A DNA stretch of 64,000 nt, taken from assembly GCF_902497625.1 (NCBI RefSeq), contig NZ_CABVGX010000011.1, positions 57,824-121,823 on the forward strand. Direction: 5' to 3'. Below the pieces are notes generated by a model. That model did no database searches. It had not been told where the DNA came from and saw nothing but the letters and a program-made list of their open reading frames with translations. Source of the stretch: Pseudomonas fluorescens. GTDB taxonomy: Bacteria; Pseudomonadota; Gammaproteobacteria; Pseudomonadales; Pseudomonadaceae. The translations under genes were made by a program, and so were the position numbers. Below are positions 1 to 8,692 of this stretch, in pieces; positions within the stretch are counted from its first letter, which is position 1, and every line of letters starts with the position of its first letter.

Positions 1-241
1 TCAGGGTCAGGTGCAACTGCAATTCACCGCCGATTGCTGGACGCAGGTCACCGATGGCACCGGCAAGGTGTTGTTGAGCGGCCTCAAGCGTAAAGGCGAA
101 AACGTTTCTGTCAGCGGCAAGCCACCTTTTGCCGTGCGCCTGGGCTTTGCCCGCGGCGCGCAGGTCAGCTACAACGGGCAAGTGGTTGATGTCGCTCCGT
201 TCACCAGTGGCGAGACTGCTCGCCTGAAGTTGGGTCAATAA
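1..241 (+). CDS. rodZ: RodZ cytoskeletal protein, C-terminal end (partial)
   Basis: The reading frame is already open at base 2 and closes at a TAA at 239-241, so only about the last 79 residues are in the window. They match the C-terminal periplasmic beta domain of RodZ (a Cys-Trp-x-Gln-Val-Thr-Asp core followed by a short Gly-rich strand region and a hydrophobic end). RodZ is an inner-membrane protein that links MreB filaments to the cell-wall elongation machinery. Only 3 bases separate it from ispG, and rodZ-ispG-hisS is a common order in gamma-proteobacteria, which supports the assignment. The N-terminal helix-turn-helix and membrane segment lie outside the window and cannot be checked. 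Confidence 0.85.
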   Translation, partial: QGQVQLQFTADCWTQVTDGTGKVLLSGLKRKGENVSVSGKPPFAVRLGFARGAQVSYNGQVVDVAPFTSGETARLKLGQ

Positions 242-244
242 GTC

Positions 245-1354
245 ATGCACGGCGAATCTCCAATCAAACGTCGCGAATCCCGCAAGATCTGGGTCGGTAA
301 CGTACCCGTCGGTGGCGATGCACCTATTGCTGTGCAAAGCATGACCAACAGCGATACCAACGATGTCGCCGCCACCGTCGCGCAGATCAACCGTCTGGAA
401 GCCGCCGGCGTCGATATCGTGCGGGTTTCGGTGCCGGACATGGACGCCGCCGAAGCGTTCGGCAAGATCAAGCAGTTGGTAAAGGTGCCCTTGGTCGCCG
501 ACATCCACTTCGACTACAAGATCGCCTTGCGCGTAGCCGAACTGGGCGTTGACTGCCTGCGCATCAATCCCGGCAACATCGGTCGCGAAGACCGCGTGCG
601 GGCCGTGGTCGATGCCGCCCGTGATCGCGGGATCCCGATCCGCATCGGCGTCAACGCCGGTTCGCTGGAAAAAGACCTGCAAAAGAAATATGGCGAGCCG
701 ACCCCGGCCGCGCTGGTTGAATCCGCGCTGCGCCACGTCGAGCACCTCGAGCGCCTGAACTTCCAGGATTTCAAGGTCAGCGTGAAAGCCTCCGACGTGT
801 TCATGGCCGTCGCCGCCTACCGCTTGCTGGCCAAGGAAATCGTCCAGCCGCTGCATCTGGGTATCACCGAAGCCGGCGGTTTGCGTTCAGGTACGGTGAA
901 ATCCGCCGTAGGCCTCGGTATGCTGCTCGCCGAAGGAATTGGCGATACTATCCGCATTTCGCTGGCGGCCGACCCGGTCGAGGAAGTGAAGGTCGGCTAC
1001 GACATTCTCAAATCCCTGCACCTGCGTTCCCGTGGCATCAACTTCATCGCCTGCCCGAGCTGCTCGCGGCAGAACTTCGATGTGGTCAAGACCATGAACG
1101 AACTGGAAGGGCGCCTCGAAGACCTGCTGGTGCCGCTGGACGTCGCGGTCATCGGATGCGTGGTCAACGGGCCGGGTGAAGCCAAGGAAGCGCATATCGG
1201 CTTGACTGGCGGCACGCCAAACCTGATTTACATCGACGGCAAGCCGTCGCAGAAGCTGACGAATGACAATCTGGTGGATGAGCTTGAACGCTTGATCCGT
1301 CAGAAAGCGGCCGAGAAGGTCGAAGCCGATGCAGCGGTTATCGCGCGCGGCTGA
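245..1354 (+). CDS. ispG: (E)-4-hydroxy-3-methylbut-2-enyl-diphosphate synthase IspG
   Basis: This 369-residue enzyme makes HMBPP from methylerythritol cyclodiphosphate in the non-mevalonate isoprenoid pathway, in the cytoplasm, using a [4Fe-4S] cluster and flavodoxin as electron donor. The cluster ligands are visible as Cys270, Cys273 (ACPSC) and Cys305 (GCVVNGPGE), with Glu312 close behind. These positions equal those known for the E. coli enzyme. The N-terminal TIM-barrel half carries the expected VQSMTN start of the fold. The ATG lies 3 bases after rodZ, so the two are cotranscribed. Length is normal and no lesion is seen. Confidence 0.97.
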   Translation: MHGESPIKRRESRKIWVGNVPVGGDAPIAVQSMTNSDTNDVAATVAQINRLEAAGVDIVRVSVPDMDAAEAFGKIKQLVKVPLVADIHFDYKIALRVAELGVDCLRINPGNIGREDRVRAVVDAARDRGIPIRIGVNAGSLEKDLQKKYGEPTPAALVESALRHVEHLERLNFQDFKVSVKASDVFMAVAAYRLLAKEIVQPLHLGITEAGGLRSGTVKSAVGLGMLLAEGIGDTIRISLAADPVEEVKVGYDILKSLHLRSRGINFIACPSCSRQNFDVVKTMNELEGRLEDLLVPLDVAVIGCVVNGPGEAKEAHIGLTGGTPNLIYIDGKPSQKLTNDNLVDELERLIRQKAAEKVEADAAVIARG

Positions 1355-1377
1355 TCAAACGAATTTAAGGATTTTTT

Positions 1378-2667
1378 GTGAGCAAGTCTCTGCAAGCCAT
1401 TCGTGGCATGAACGACATCCTGCCCGAACAGACTCCGCTGTGGCGTCACTTCGAAGGCACCGTATCGCGTTTGCTGGATAACTACGGTTACAAGCAGATC
1501 CGCATGCCGATCGTTGAATTCACCGAGCTGTTCAAGCGCTCCATCGGTGAAGTGACCGACATCGTCGAAAAAGAGATGTATACCTTCGAGGACCGCAACG
1601 GCGATTCGTTGACCCTGCGTCCCGAAGGCACTGCCGCGTGCGTGCGTGCCGTACTAGAGCACGGCATCACCGGCGGTGGCCAGGTGCAGAAACTGTGGTA
1701 CATCGGCCCGATGTTCCGCCACGAACGCCCGCAGAAAGGCCGTTATCGCCAGTTTCACCAGATCGGTGTCGAAGTGTTCAACCTCGACGGTCCGGACATC
1801 GACGCCGAGCTGATCGTGCTGACCTGGCGCCTCTGGGGCGAGCTAGGGATCCGCGATGCGGTCAAGCTCGAGCTCAACAGCCTTGGCACCAGCGAATCCC
1901 GTGGTCGCTATCGCGAGGCGCTGGTCGAGTTCCTGTCCGCTCACCTGGACAAACTGGACGAAGACAGCCAGCGCCGCCTGAAGACCAACCCGCTGCGGGT
2001 TCTGGATACCAAGAACGCCGACACCCAAGCGATCCTGGTCGACGCGCCGAAAATGGCCGATTACCTCGATGACGAATCCCGCGTGCACTTCGAGGGCCTC
2101 AAGGCGCGCCTCGATGCTGCCGGCATTCCTTATGTGATCAACCCGAAGCTGGTACGCGGGCTGGATTACTACAGCAAGACCGTTTTCGAATGGGTCACCG
2201 ACAAGTTGGGCGCCCAGGGCACCGTGTGTGCCGGTGGTCGTTACGACGGCCTGGTGGAACAGATGGGCGGCAAGCCGACCGCTGGCGTGGGTTTCGCCAT
2301 GGGGATCGAGCGCCTGGTGTTGATGTTGGAAACCCTGGAAAAGATCCCGCAAGAGATCTCCCGCCAGGTCGACGTCTACCTCTGCGCGTTCGGCGAGGCA
2401 GCCGAGCTGGCCGCCCTGACCTTGAGCGAAAAGGTGCGTGATCAATTGCCCAACCTGCGCCTGCAGATCAATGCCGGCGCCGGAAGCTTCAAAAGCCAGT
2501 TCAAGAAAGCCGACAAGAGCGGCGCGCTGTATGCGCTGATCCTTGGTGACGACGAAATGGCCCAGCAAGTGGTAGGTTTCAAACCCCTGCGTGGCCAGGG
2601 CGAACAACAAAGCATTGCCTGGGATGCGCTTGCTGCACACCTGGCCACCTGCGTCGTGCAGGGTTGA
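1378..2667 (+). CDS. hisS: Histidyl-tRNA synthetase
   Basis: This 429-residue class II aminoacyl-tRNA synthetase charges tRNA-His in the cytoplasm. Motif 2 is visible ([17 protein letters not shown], near residue 110), as are the histidine-specific signatures [12 protein letters not shown] and GGRYDGL. The C-terminal anticodon-binding domain follows with a typical Val-Asp-Val-Tyr-Leu start near residue 320. I take the GTG at 1378 because it follows an AAGGA ribosome-binding site and gives the usual N terminus beginning [12 protein letters not shown]. It sits 23 bases after ispG in the same operon. Length is normal for the family. Confidence 0.97.
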   Translation: MSKSLQAIRGMNDILPEQTPLWRHFEGTVSRLLDNYGYKQIRMPIVEFTELFKRSIGEVTDIVEKEMYTFEDRNGDSLTLRPEGTAACVRAVLEHGITGGGQVQKLWYIGPMFRHERPQKGRYRQFHQIGVEVFNLDGPDIDAELIVLTWRLWGELGIRDAVKLELNSLGTSESRGRYREALVEFLSAHLDKLDEDSQRRLKTNPLRVLDTKNADTQAILVDAPKMADYLDDESRVHFEGLKARLDAAGIPYVINPKLVRGLDYYSKTVFEWVTDKLGAQGTVCAGGRYDGLVEQMGGKPTAGVGFAMGIERLVLMLETLEKIPQEISRQVDVYLCAFGEAAELAALTLSEKVRDQLPNLRLQINAGAGSFKSQFKKADKSGALYALILGDDEMAQQVVGFKPLRGQGEQQSIAWDALAAHLATCVVQG

Positions 2668-2707
2668 AGCTGTCAAACAGCCGATTTAGCGATTAAGGAG
2701 TATTGGG

Positions 2708-3349
2708 GTGTCGAGTACCGAAGACGAACAGCTGGCGGATTTGAAGGACTGGTGGACACGCAACGGCAAGCCCCTGGTTACTGGCGGCCTGTTGGCGCTG
2801 GTCATCGTGTTCGGTTGGCAAGCCTGGCAGAAATATCAGAGCAATCAGTCGCAAGGCGCCTCGATTCTCTATCAGCAACTGCTCGAAACCACGCTGACGC
2901 CGGACGGCAAGCCTGACGCCGCCCGTGTTTCGGACCTGGCCGGCAAGCTCAACAACGAATTCGGCGGCACCGCGTATGCACAGTACGGCAGCCTGTTCGT
3001 GGCGAAAGTCGCGGTCGACAGCGGCAAACTGGACGACGCCGCCACCGAGCTCAAAGCCATTATCGCCAAACCGGCCAAACCAGCGCTGGGCGAAATTGCC
3101 CGTCAACGTCTGGCCCAGGTTCTGGCGGCGCAAAGCAAGGCCGATGAAGCTCTGAAGCTGCTGGAAGGCGATGCCGACACAGCGTTCCTGGCCACTCGCG
3201 AAGAACTCAAGGGCGACCTGCTGGTGCAGTTGGGTCGTACCGACGAAGCAAACACGGCGTATCAAAAAGCCAAGGCGGCACTGTCGGATGAAGCGGCGGT
3301 CGGCGGCTTACAAATCAAGCTGGACGATCTGGCCAAAGGGGATGCGTGA
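2708..3349 (+). CDS. YfgM-like TPR ancillary protein of the Sec/BAM region
   Basis: This is a 213-residue membrane-anchored protein with a cytoplasmic N terminus of about 22 residues, one transmembrane helix (about residues 23-40) and a periplasmic tetratricopeptide-like helical domain. The family (YfgM in E. coli) is a periplasmic chaperone partner that associates with the SecYEG-PpiD translocon. The GTG start follows a TAAGGAG site. It lies between hisS and bamB exactly as in E. coli and P. aeruginosa, and its stop overlaps the bamB start by 8 bases, which suggests translational coupling. The family call rests on topology and neighbourhood as well as sequence. Confidence 0.9.
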   Translation: MSSTEDEQLADLKDWWTRNGKPLVTGGLLALVIVFGWQAWQKYQSNQSQGASILYQQLLETTLTPDGKPDAARVSDLAGKLNNEFGGTAYAQYGSLFVAKVAVDSGKLDDAATELKAIIAKPAKPALGEIARQRLAQVLAAQSKADEALKLLEGDADTAFLATREELKGDLLVQLGRTDEANTAYQKAKAALSDEAAVGGLQIKLDDLAKGDA

Positions 3350-4493
3350 CGTGATTCGTTGGAAACATGCAGCATTGCTGGCTCTGGCCATTTTGGCCGC
3401 GGGTTGCAGCAGCAACAGCAAAAAAGAACTGCCACCGGCCGAGCTGACTGACTTCACTGAAGAAGTGGTTCTGCAAAAGCAGTGGAGTCGTTCGATCGGT
3501 GACGGTCAGGGCAAAACCTACAACATGCTGGTTCCGGCGATCGAGGGCGATACCATTTATGCCGCGGACGTCACCGGTGTGGTGATGGCGATGGATCGCA
3601 GCAATGGCGACGTCAAGTGGGAGAAGGATCTCGAACTGCCTGTCTCCGGCGCTGTTGGCGTGGGTTACGGTCTGGTCACTTTCGGTACCATCAAAGGCGA
3701 GATCGTTGCGCTGGATTCCAGCAGCGGTGAAGAGAAATGGCGCACGCGTGTGTCCAGCGAAGTACTCGCGCCGCCAGCCAACAACGGTGACGTTGTCGTG
3801 GTGCAGACTCAGGATGATCGTCTGATCGGCCTGGACGCTGCCACCGGCGACCAGCGCTGGTTGTACGACAGCACGCCAGCCGTCCTGACCCTGCGTGGCA
3901 CCAGTGCACCGATCGTGACCAACCGCCTTGCGGTGGCTGGCCTGTCGACCGGTAAAGTGGTTGCGCTCGATATCTCCAACGGCGTGCCGGTGTGGGAACA
4001 GCGGGTTGCGATTCCTCAGGGGCGTTCGGAACTGGAGCGTGTAGTCGATATCGACGGTGGCTTGCTGCTGTCCGGCGGTACGCTGTATGTCGCCAGTTAT
4101 CAGGGTCGCGTTGCGGCACTGGACCTGGAAAGCGGTCGTCAGCTGTGGCAGCGTGATGCTTCCAGCTATGCCGGTGTTGCTCAGGGTTTCGGTAGCGTTT
4201 ACGTGAGCCTGTCGTCGGGCACCGTTGAAGGTGTCGACGAGCGTTCTACCTCTGCATTGTGGAGCAATGATTCGCTGGCTCGCCGTCAGCTCTCGGCGCC
4301 GGAAGTGTATTCCAGCTACGTAGCCGTCGGTGACATGGAAGGCTATCTTCACCTGCTGAGCCAGGTGGACGGTCGCTTCGTCGGCCGCGAACGCATCGAC
4401 AGCGATGGCCTGCGCGCCCGTCCGCTGGTGGTGGGTGACACGATTTATGTGTATGGCAACAGTGGCAAACTGGAAGCCCTGACCATCAAGTAA
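3342..4493 (+). CDS. bamB: Outer membrane assembly lipoprotein BamB
   Basis: This 383-residue lipoprotein is a member of the BAM complex that inserts beta-barrel proteins into the outer membrane. A lipoprotein signal peptide ends in LAAGC with the lipidated Cys22, followed by several Ser and Asn residues. The rest is an eight-bladed PQQ-type beta-propeller: repeated G-x-hydrophobic-x-ALD-x-x-(S/T)-G-x-x-x-W units run through the protein (for example near residues 80-90, 120-130 and 165-175). The ATG at 3342 overlaps the end of the upstream gene; a GTG three codons later is a possible alternative. A longer open frame upstream is only read-through of yfgM in another frame. Confidence 0.95.
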   Translation: MRDVIRWKHAALLALAILAAGCSSNSKKELPPAELTDFTEEVVLQKQWSRSIGDGQGKTYNMLVPAIEGDTIYAADVTGVVMAMDRSNGDVKWEKDLELPVSGAVGVGYGLVTFGTIKGEIVALDSSSGEEKWRTRVSSEVLAPPANNGDVVVVQTQDDRLIGLDAATGDQRWLYDSTPAVLTLRGTSAPIVTNRLAVAGLSTGKVVALDISNGVPVWEQRVAIPQGRSELERVVDIDGGLLLSGGTLYVASYQGRVAALDLESGRQLWQRDASSYAGVAQGFGSVYVSLSSGTVEGVDERSTSALWSNDSLARRQLSAPEVYSSYVAVGDMEGYLHLLSQVDGRFVGRERIDSDGLRARPLVVGDTIYVYGNSGKLEALTIK

Positions 4494-4505
4494 AGATTTG
4501 ACTAT

Positions 4506-4525
4506 GCTTGGGTCAAACCCCAAGC
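4506..4525 (+). terminator. Possible weak hairpin after bamB
   Basis: A 7-bp stem (GCTTGGG and CCCAAGC) lies 12 bases after the bamB stop. There is no T-run behind it, so it is a weak terminator candidate or an RNA-processing hairpin. Confidence 0.3.
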
Positions 4526-4546
4526 GGCTTCATCTGTGGTGATCAA

Positions 4547-4660
4547 TGTGGGAGCAGCCGGTCGACGCTCGACTGCTCGCGATGGACGTCAACGATAACG
4601 TTGGCATCCTGAATAAACGCGGTGCCTTTGCGCTTAGTCGCTGGCAGGCCAGCTCCCACA
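4547..4660. repeat. Degenerate REP-type inverted pair between bamB and der
   Basis: The outer arms TGTGGGAGC and GCTCCCACA face each other over about 95 bases. They match the head of the GTGGGAGC...GCTCGCGA repeat family seen many times in this window. The internal part has diverged from that family. Confidence 0.55.
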
Positions 4661-4689
4661 ATGAAACCTACGGTGTTGCCCCGAGCACC

Positions 4690-4720
4690 AGCCGCTGCCT
4701 CGCAGCGGCTTTTGTATTTT
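4690..4720 (+). terminator. Hairpin with T-rich tail before der
   Basis: The stem AGCCGCTG/CAGCGGCT (4690-4710) encloses a 5-base loop and is followed by TTTGTATTTT, the form of a Rho-independent terminator. It would end bamB transcripts and leave der with its own promoter, or act as a partial terminator. Confidence 0.6.
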
Positions 4721-4745
4721 CTGAAATAACGAAGTGGAGAGCCGC

Positions 4746-6215
4746 ATGGTTCCCGTAATCGCCCTGGTGGGCCGACCAAACGTCGGCAAGTCCACCTTGT
4801 TCAACCGCCTGACCAGGACGCGTGACGCCATCGTTGGCGACTTGTCCGGTCTGACCCGTGATCGCCAATACGGTGAGGCCAAGTGGCAAGGGCGTTCCTA
4901 CATTCTGGTCGACACCGGTGGTATCTCCGGTGACGAGCACGGTATGGACGAAAAAATGGCCGAGCAGTCGCTGCTGGCCATTGAAGAAGCCGATGTGGTT
5001 TTGTTTCTGGTAGATGCCAAGGCCGGTTTTACCGCCGCCGACCAGATGATCGCCGAGCATTTGCGCAAACGTAACAAGCGTTCCTACGTGGTGGCCAACA
5101 AGGTCGACAACATCGACCCTGAAATGGCGCGCGCCGAGTTCGCCCCTTTGGGCATGGGCCACGCGATCCCGATCGCCGGTGCCCACGGTCGCGGCATCAC
5201 GCAGATGCTCGAAATCGCCCTGAGCACCTTCCCGAAAGACGAAGAAGAGCCAGAAGAGGGCGATGAAGAGATCGTTGCTGAAGGCGAGGAAGCCAAGCGC
5301 ATTCCTGGCCCGAGCGAAAAAGACGGGATCAAGATCGCTATCATCGGCCGCCCGAACGTCGGCAAGTCGACCCTGGTCAACCGTATGCTCGGTGAAGACC
5401 GGGTAATCGTTTATGACGAGCCTGGCACCACCCGCGACAGTATCTACATCCCGTTCGAGCGTAACGAAGAGAAGTACACGCTGATCGACACTGCCGGTGT
5501 GCGCAAGCGCGGCAAGATCCACGAAGAAGTTGAAAAATTCTCCGTAGTCAAAACCCTGCAGGCCATCAAGGACGCCAACGTGGTGATCTTCGTGATGGAC
5601 GCCCGCGAAGGCGTTGTGGATCACGACCTCAACCTGCTGGGCTTTGCCATTGAAGCGGGTCGTGCGCTGGTGATCGCGATCAACAAGTGGGACGGCATGA
5701 CGCCCGGCGAGCGCGACTTCGTCAAGGTCGAGCTTCAACGTCGACTGTTCTTTGTCGATTACGCTGACATCCACTTCATTTCGGCCCTGCACGGCACGGG
5801 CGTGGGCAACCTCTACGCGTCCGTACAGAACTCGTTCAAGTCTGCGGTCACCCGCTGGCCAACCAACCGTCTGACCACGATTCTGGAAGATGCGGTTGGC
5901 GAACACGCGCCACCGATGGTAAACAACCGCCGGATCAAGCTGCGTTATGCCCACTTGGGTGGCGCGAACCCGCCAATCATCGTGATTCACGGTAACCAGA
6001 TCGAGAAGGTGCCGAAGTCTTACGTGCGTTATCTGGAAAACACTTACCGTCGTGTCTTGAAGCTGGTCGGTACGCCGATCCGCATCGAGTTCAAAGGCGG
6101 CGAGAACCCGTACGAAGGCAACAAGAACTCGCTCACCGACCGACAGGTCAACAAGAAGCGTCGCATGATGTCGCACCACAAAAAGGCCGACAAAAAACGC
6201 CGCGATAAGAAATAG
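4746..6215 (+). CDS. der: Ribosome-assembly GTPase Der (EngA)
   Basis: Der is an essential GTPase with two consecutive G domains that acts in maturation of the 50S subunit. The 489 residues show a P-loop GRPNVGKS at residues 8-15 and a second identical one near residue 200, a DTxG G3 motif in each half (DTGG and DTAG), NKxD motifs (NKVD and NKWD), and a C-terminal KH-like domain ending in a very basic tail. An acidic linker of about 25 residues joins the G domains. I chose the ATG at 4746 behind AGTGGAGA rather than the GTG four codons earlier, because it gives the standard N terminus. Confidence 0.97.
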   Translation: MVPVIALVGRPNVGKSTLFNRLTRTRDAIVGDLSGLTRDRQYGEAKWQGRSYILVDTGGISGDEHGMDEKMAEQSLLAIEEADVVLFLVDAKAGFTAADQMIAEHLRKRNKRSYVVANKVDNIDPEMARAEFAPLGMGHAIPIAGAHGRGITQMLEIALSTFPKDEEEPEEGDEEIVAEGEEAKRIPGPSEKDGIKIAIIGRPNVGKSTLVNRMLGEDRVIVYDEPGTTRDSIYIPFERNEEKYTLIDTAGVRKRGKIHEEVEKFSVVKTLQAIKDANVVIFVMDAREGVVDHDLNLLGFAIEAGRALVIAINKWDGMTPGERDFVKVELQRRLFFVDYADIHFISALHGTGVGNLYASVQNSFKSAVTRWPTNRLTTILEDAVGEHAPPMVNNRRIKLRYAHLGGANPPIIVIHGNQIEKVPKSYVRYLENTYRRVLKLVGTPIRIEFKGGENPYEGNKNSLTDRQVNKKRRMMSHHKKADKKRRDKK

Positions 6216-6227
6216 AAGCAGCTTTAA

Positions 6228-6403
6228 GCCTCAAGCTGCAAGCTTCAAGCTAAAGCGGATCTGCTTGTAGCTTGCAGCTTGCAGCTTGCAGCTTGCAGCT
6301 TGTAGCTCAAACCGCCAAACATACGGGTCCTGACAGGGCCCGTTTTATTGTGCGGCGGTTTGCCGCTTGACCGCTTGCAGCTTGTCGCTTGAAACTTGCA
6401 GCT
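6228..6403. repeat. Heptamer (GCAGCTT) repeats downstream of der
   Basis: Four perfect tandem GCAGCTT units occupy 6274-6301. Variants (CAAGCTGCAAGCTTCAAG before them, CGCTTGCAGCTTGTCGCTTG at 6364-6390) lie on both sides and include inverted copies. A related patch lies between guaB and guaA. Their function is unknown to me. Confidence 0.7.
6323..6347 (+). terminator. Terminator between der and the aminotransferase
   Basis: The stem ACGGGTCC/GGGCCCGT (6323-6342, one G-T pair, short loop) is followed by TTTTATT. It sits inside the heptamer-repeat zone and probably ends the ispG-der operon. Confidence 0.6.
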
Positions 6404-6422
6404 CACCTGCAAGGGGCTACCG

Positions 6423-7571
6423 ATGATCACCAGTAAGCTGCCGAATGTCGGCATCACCATCTTCACGCAGATGTCTCAGCTCGCGGCGCAAACCGGCGCG
6501 ATCAACCTGTCTCAGGGTTTCCCCGATTTCGATGCTCCGCAGGCTCTGTGCGAGGCGGTCGGTCGGCACATCGCCAGTGGCCACAACCAGTATTCACCGA
6601 TGACCGGCCTGCCAGCGCTGCGCCAGCAGGTGTCGGCGAAGATCGCTCGCAGCTACGGCGTCAATGTCGACCCCGACAACGAAGTGACCATCACACCCGG
6701 CGCGACCCAGGCGATTTTCTGCGCGATCCAGGCGGTTATCCACAGCGGCGACGAAGTGATCGTGTTCGATCCTTGCTACGACAGTTATGCACCGGCCACG
6801 GAGCTGGCTGGCGGTCGTTGTGTGCACGTGCAACTCGGACTGGAAGACTTTTCCATTGACTTCCAGAAGCTTGCTGACGCGATTACCCCGCGCACGAAAA
6901 TGATCGTCCTCAACAGCCCGCACAACCCGAGCGGTGCCCTGATCAATCGTGGCGAGCTGGACCGGTTGGCGGCGTTGATTCGTGACCGCGACATCTATCT
7001 GATCAGCGATGAGGTCTACGAACACCTGGTGTTTGACGGTGTGCCCCACGTCAGCGTGCTGAATCACGAAGAGCTGTATCAGCGTGCCTTCGTGGTCAGC
7101 TCGTTCGGCAAGACGTACCACGTCACCGGCTGGAAAACCGGCTACGTGGTCGCGCCGCCGGCGCTCACGGCCGAACTGCGCAAGGTGCACCAGTACGTCA
7201 GCTTCTGCGGGGTAACGCCGCTGCAATATGCCTTGGCCGACTTCATGGCCGAGCACCCGCAGCACGTCGAAGAACTGCCGGCGTTCTACCAAACCAAGCG
7301 GGATCTGTTCTGCGACCTGCTGACACCGTCGCGGTTTAGCTTCAACCGCGTGGCCGGCACGTATTTTCAGTTGGTCGACTACTCGCAGATTCGCCCCGAC
7401 CTCAACGACGTCGACATGGCGCTGTGGATGACCCGCGAGCATGGCGTGGCAAGCATTCCGATTTCAGTGTTTTATCAATCGCCGCCGGAAGGCCAGCGCC
7501 TGGTACGGCTGTGCTTCGCCAAGCGCGAAGAAACCTTGCGTGAAGCGGCGGAGAAACTATGCGTGATCTGA
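6423..7571 (+). CDS. PLP-dependent aminotransferase, methionine/glutamine type (YbdL-like)
   Basis: This 382-residue fold-type I aminotransferase closely resembles YbdL/KAT-type enzymes, which transaminate methionine, glutamine and aromatic amino acids with 2-oxo acids. It shows INLSQGFPDFD near the N terminus, NSPHNPSG in the middle, SDEVYEHL, and the pyridoxal-phosphate lysine Lys230 in SFGKTYHVTGWK. The ATG at 6423 gives the family's normal start; an earlier in-frame start only adds repeat-derived residues. Its end overlaps the start of the next gene by 13 bases. The omega-amidase partner suggests the pair uses glutamine as amino donor and clears 2-oxoglutaramate. Exact substrate is inferred. 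Confidence 0.9.
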   Translation: MITSKLPNVGITIFTQMSQLAAQTGAINLSQGFPDFDAPQALCEAVGRHIASGHNQYSPMTGLPALRQQVSAKIARSYGVNVDPDNEVTITPGATQAIFCAIQAVIHSGDEVIVFDPCYDSYAPATELAGGRCVHVQLGLEDFSIDFQKLADAITPRTKMIVLNSPHNPSGALINRGELDRLAALIRDRDIYLISDEVYEHLVFDGVPHVSVLNHEELYQRAFVVSSFGKTYHVTGWKTGYVVAPPALTAELRKVHQYVSFCGVTPLQYALADFMAEHPQHVEELPAFYQTKRDLFCDLLTPSRFSFNRVAGTYFQLVDYSQIRPDLNDVDMALWMTREHGVASIPISVFYQSPPEGQRLVRLCFAKREETLREAAEKLCVI

Positions 7572-8350
7572 GTGCATTGCCCAATCTGAAACTTGCGCTG
7601 GTTCAGACCACGCTGACATGGCATGACCGGCAGGCCAACCTCGAGCATTTCGAAATACTCCTGGAACAGGCGCGTGGTGCCGATCTGATCATTTTGCCGG
7701 AGATGTTCACCACCGGCTTCTCCATGGAATCGCAAACCCTCGCTGAAGCCGAGAATGGCCCGACCAGCAAATGGCTGCGGCTTCAGGCGGCCAGGCTCAA
7801 CGCGGTGATCACCGGCAGCGTGATCATTCAGGCCGCCGATGGCAGTCATCGCAACCGCCTGCTGTGGGCGCGGCCGGACGGCGAAGTGTTGCATTACGAC
7901 AAACGCCATCTGTTTCGTATGGCCGGCGAGCACAACCACTACACGCCCGGCGAGCGCCAGGTGCAGTTCGAGCTCAAGGGCTGGCGGATTCGACCGCTGA
8001 TTTGCTATGACCTGCGCTTCCCGGTGTGGAGTCGCGACGCCCAGGACACCGACCTGTTGCTGTACACCGCAAACTGGCCCGGCGCACGCCGGCAACACTG
8101 GAACCGCCTGCTGCCGGCGCGGGCCATCGAAAATCTGTGCTACGTGGCGGCGGTTAATCGCATTGGCACGGACGGCAAGGGTTTCGCTTATACCGGCGAC
8201 AGTCAGGTGCTGGACTTCCAGGGTGAGACATTGCTCAGTGCAGGGGAGGCGGACGGCGTGTTCGAGGTGGTTCTGGATGCGGCTGAACTGGCGGCGTATC
8301 GCACGCGGTTTCCGGCGAATCTGGATGCGGATACCTTCGAATTCACCTAA
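7559..8350 (+). CDS. Carbon-nitrogen hydrolase, omega-amidase (YafV/Nit2-like)
   Basis: This is a 263-residue cytoplasmic member of the nitrilase superfamily. The Glu-Lys-Cys catalytic triad is visible: Glu48 (ILPEMF), Lys115 (YDKRHLF) and Cys149 (LICYDLRFP). The FSME and YDLRFPVW signatures are those of the YafV/Nit2 branch, which hydrolyses 2-oxoglutaramate and 2-oxosuccinamate. Overlap with the upstream aminotransferase by 13 bases means coupled expression, and the two products fit one transamination cycle. The start ATG lies inside the end of that gene. Substrate is inferred from family and neighbour. Confidence 0.9.
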   Translation: MRDLSALPNLKLALVQTTLTWHDRQANLEHFEILLEQARGADLIILPEMFTTGFSMESQTLAEAENGPTSKWLRLQAARLNAVITGSVIIQAADGSHRNRLLWARPDGEVLHYDKRHLFRMAGEHNHYTPGERQVQFELKGWRIRPLICYDLRFPVWSRDAQDTDLLLYTANWPGARRQHWNRLLPARAIENLCYVAAVNRIGTDGKGFAYTGDSQVLDFQGETLLSAGEADGVFEVVLDAAELAAYRTRFPANLDADTFEFT

Positions 8351-8376
8351 CACATTCGCTGTTTGACCCGGCCCTT

Positions 8377-8607
8377 TCGCGAGCAGGCTCGCTCCCACAT
8401 TTGATCATTGTGAGTATGGATTTTGTGTACCAATGCTCCACTGTGGGAGCAAGCAGGTTCGCTTCCAAATTTGATCATTGTGAACACAAATTTTTGTACA
8501 CCAATGCCCCACTGTGGGAGCGAGCCTGCTCGCTTTCACATTTGATCATTGTGAACACAGATTTTTGTACACCAATGCTCCACTGTGGGAGCGAGCCTGC
8601 TCGCGAA
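8377..8607. repeat. Tandem REP array, three ~70-bp units
   Basis: The segment TTTGATCATTGTGA recurs at 8400, 8470 and 8541, each time followed by a TTTTGT(G/A)(T/C)ACCAATG block and a GTGGGAGC(G/A)AGC(C/A)(T/G)G(C/T)TCGC hairpin. The period is 70-71 bases. It fills the gap between two convergent genes. Confidence 0.85.
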
Positions 8608-8640
8608 GAGGCACTGGCAGACAATACAGAACAAGCAGAC

Positions 8641-8674
8641 AAAAAAAGGCCCCGAGGTTCACACCCCGGGGCCT
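8641..8674 (-). terminator. leuA terminator
   Basis: On the minus strand, 18 bases after the leuA stop, a GC-rich stem (AGGCCCCGGGG with CCTCGGGGCCT) is followed by a run of seven T. This is a clear Rho-independent terminator. Confidence 0.9.
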
Positions 8675-8692
8675 TTGCATTGCAGCGATGAC

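Noticed and set aside
4668..6179. A 503-codon open frame on the minus strand opposite der
   Set aside because: It is the antisense shadow of der. The product has no recognisable motif, is rich in Val, Asp and His as GC-skewed shadows are, and der is intact.
8377..8607. Possible CRISPR array
   Set aside because: The repeated part is about 70 bases with an internal REP hairpin, there are no unique spacers of constant size, and no cas gene lies nearby.
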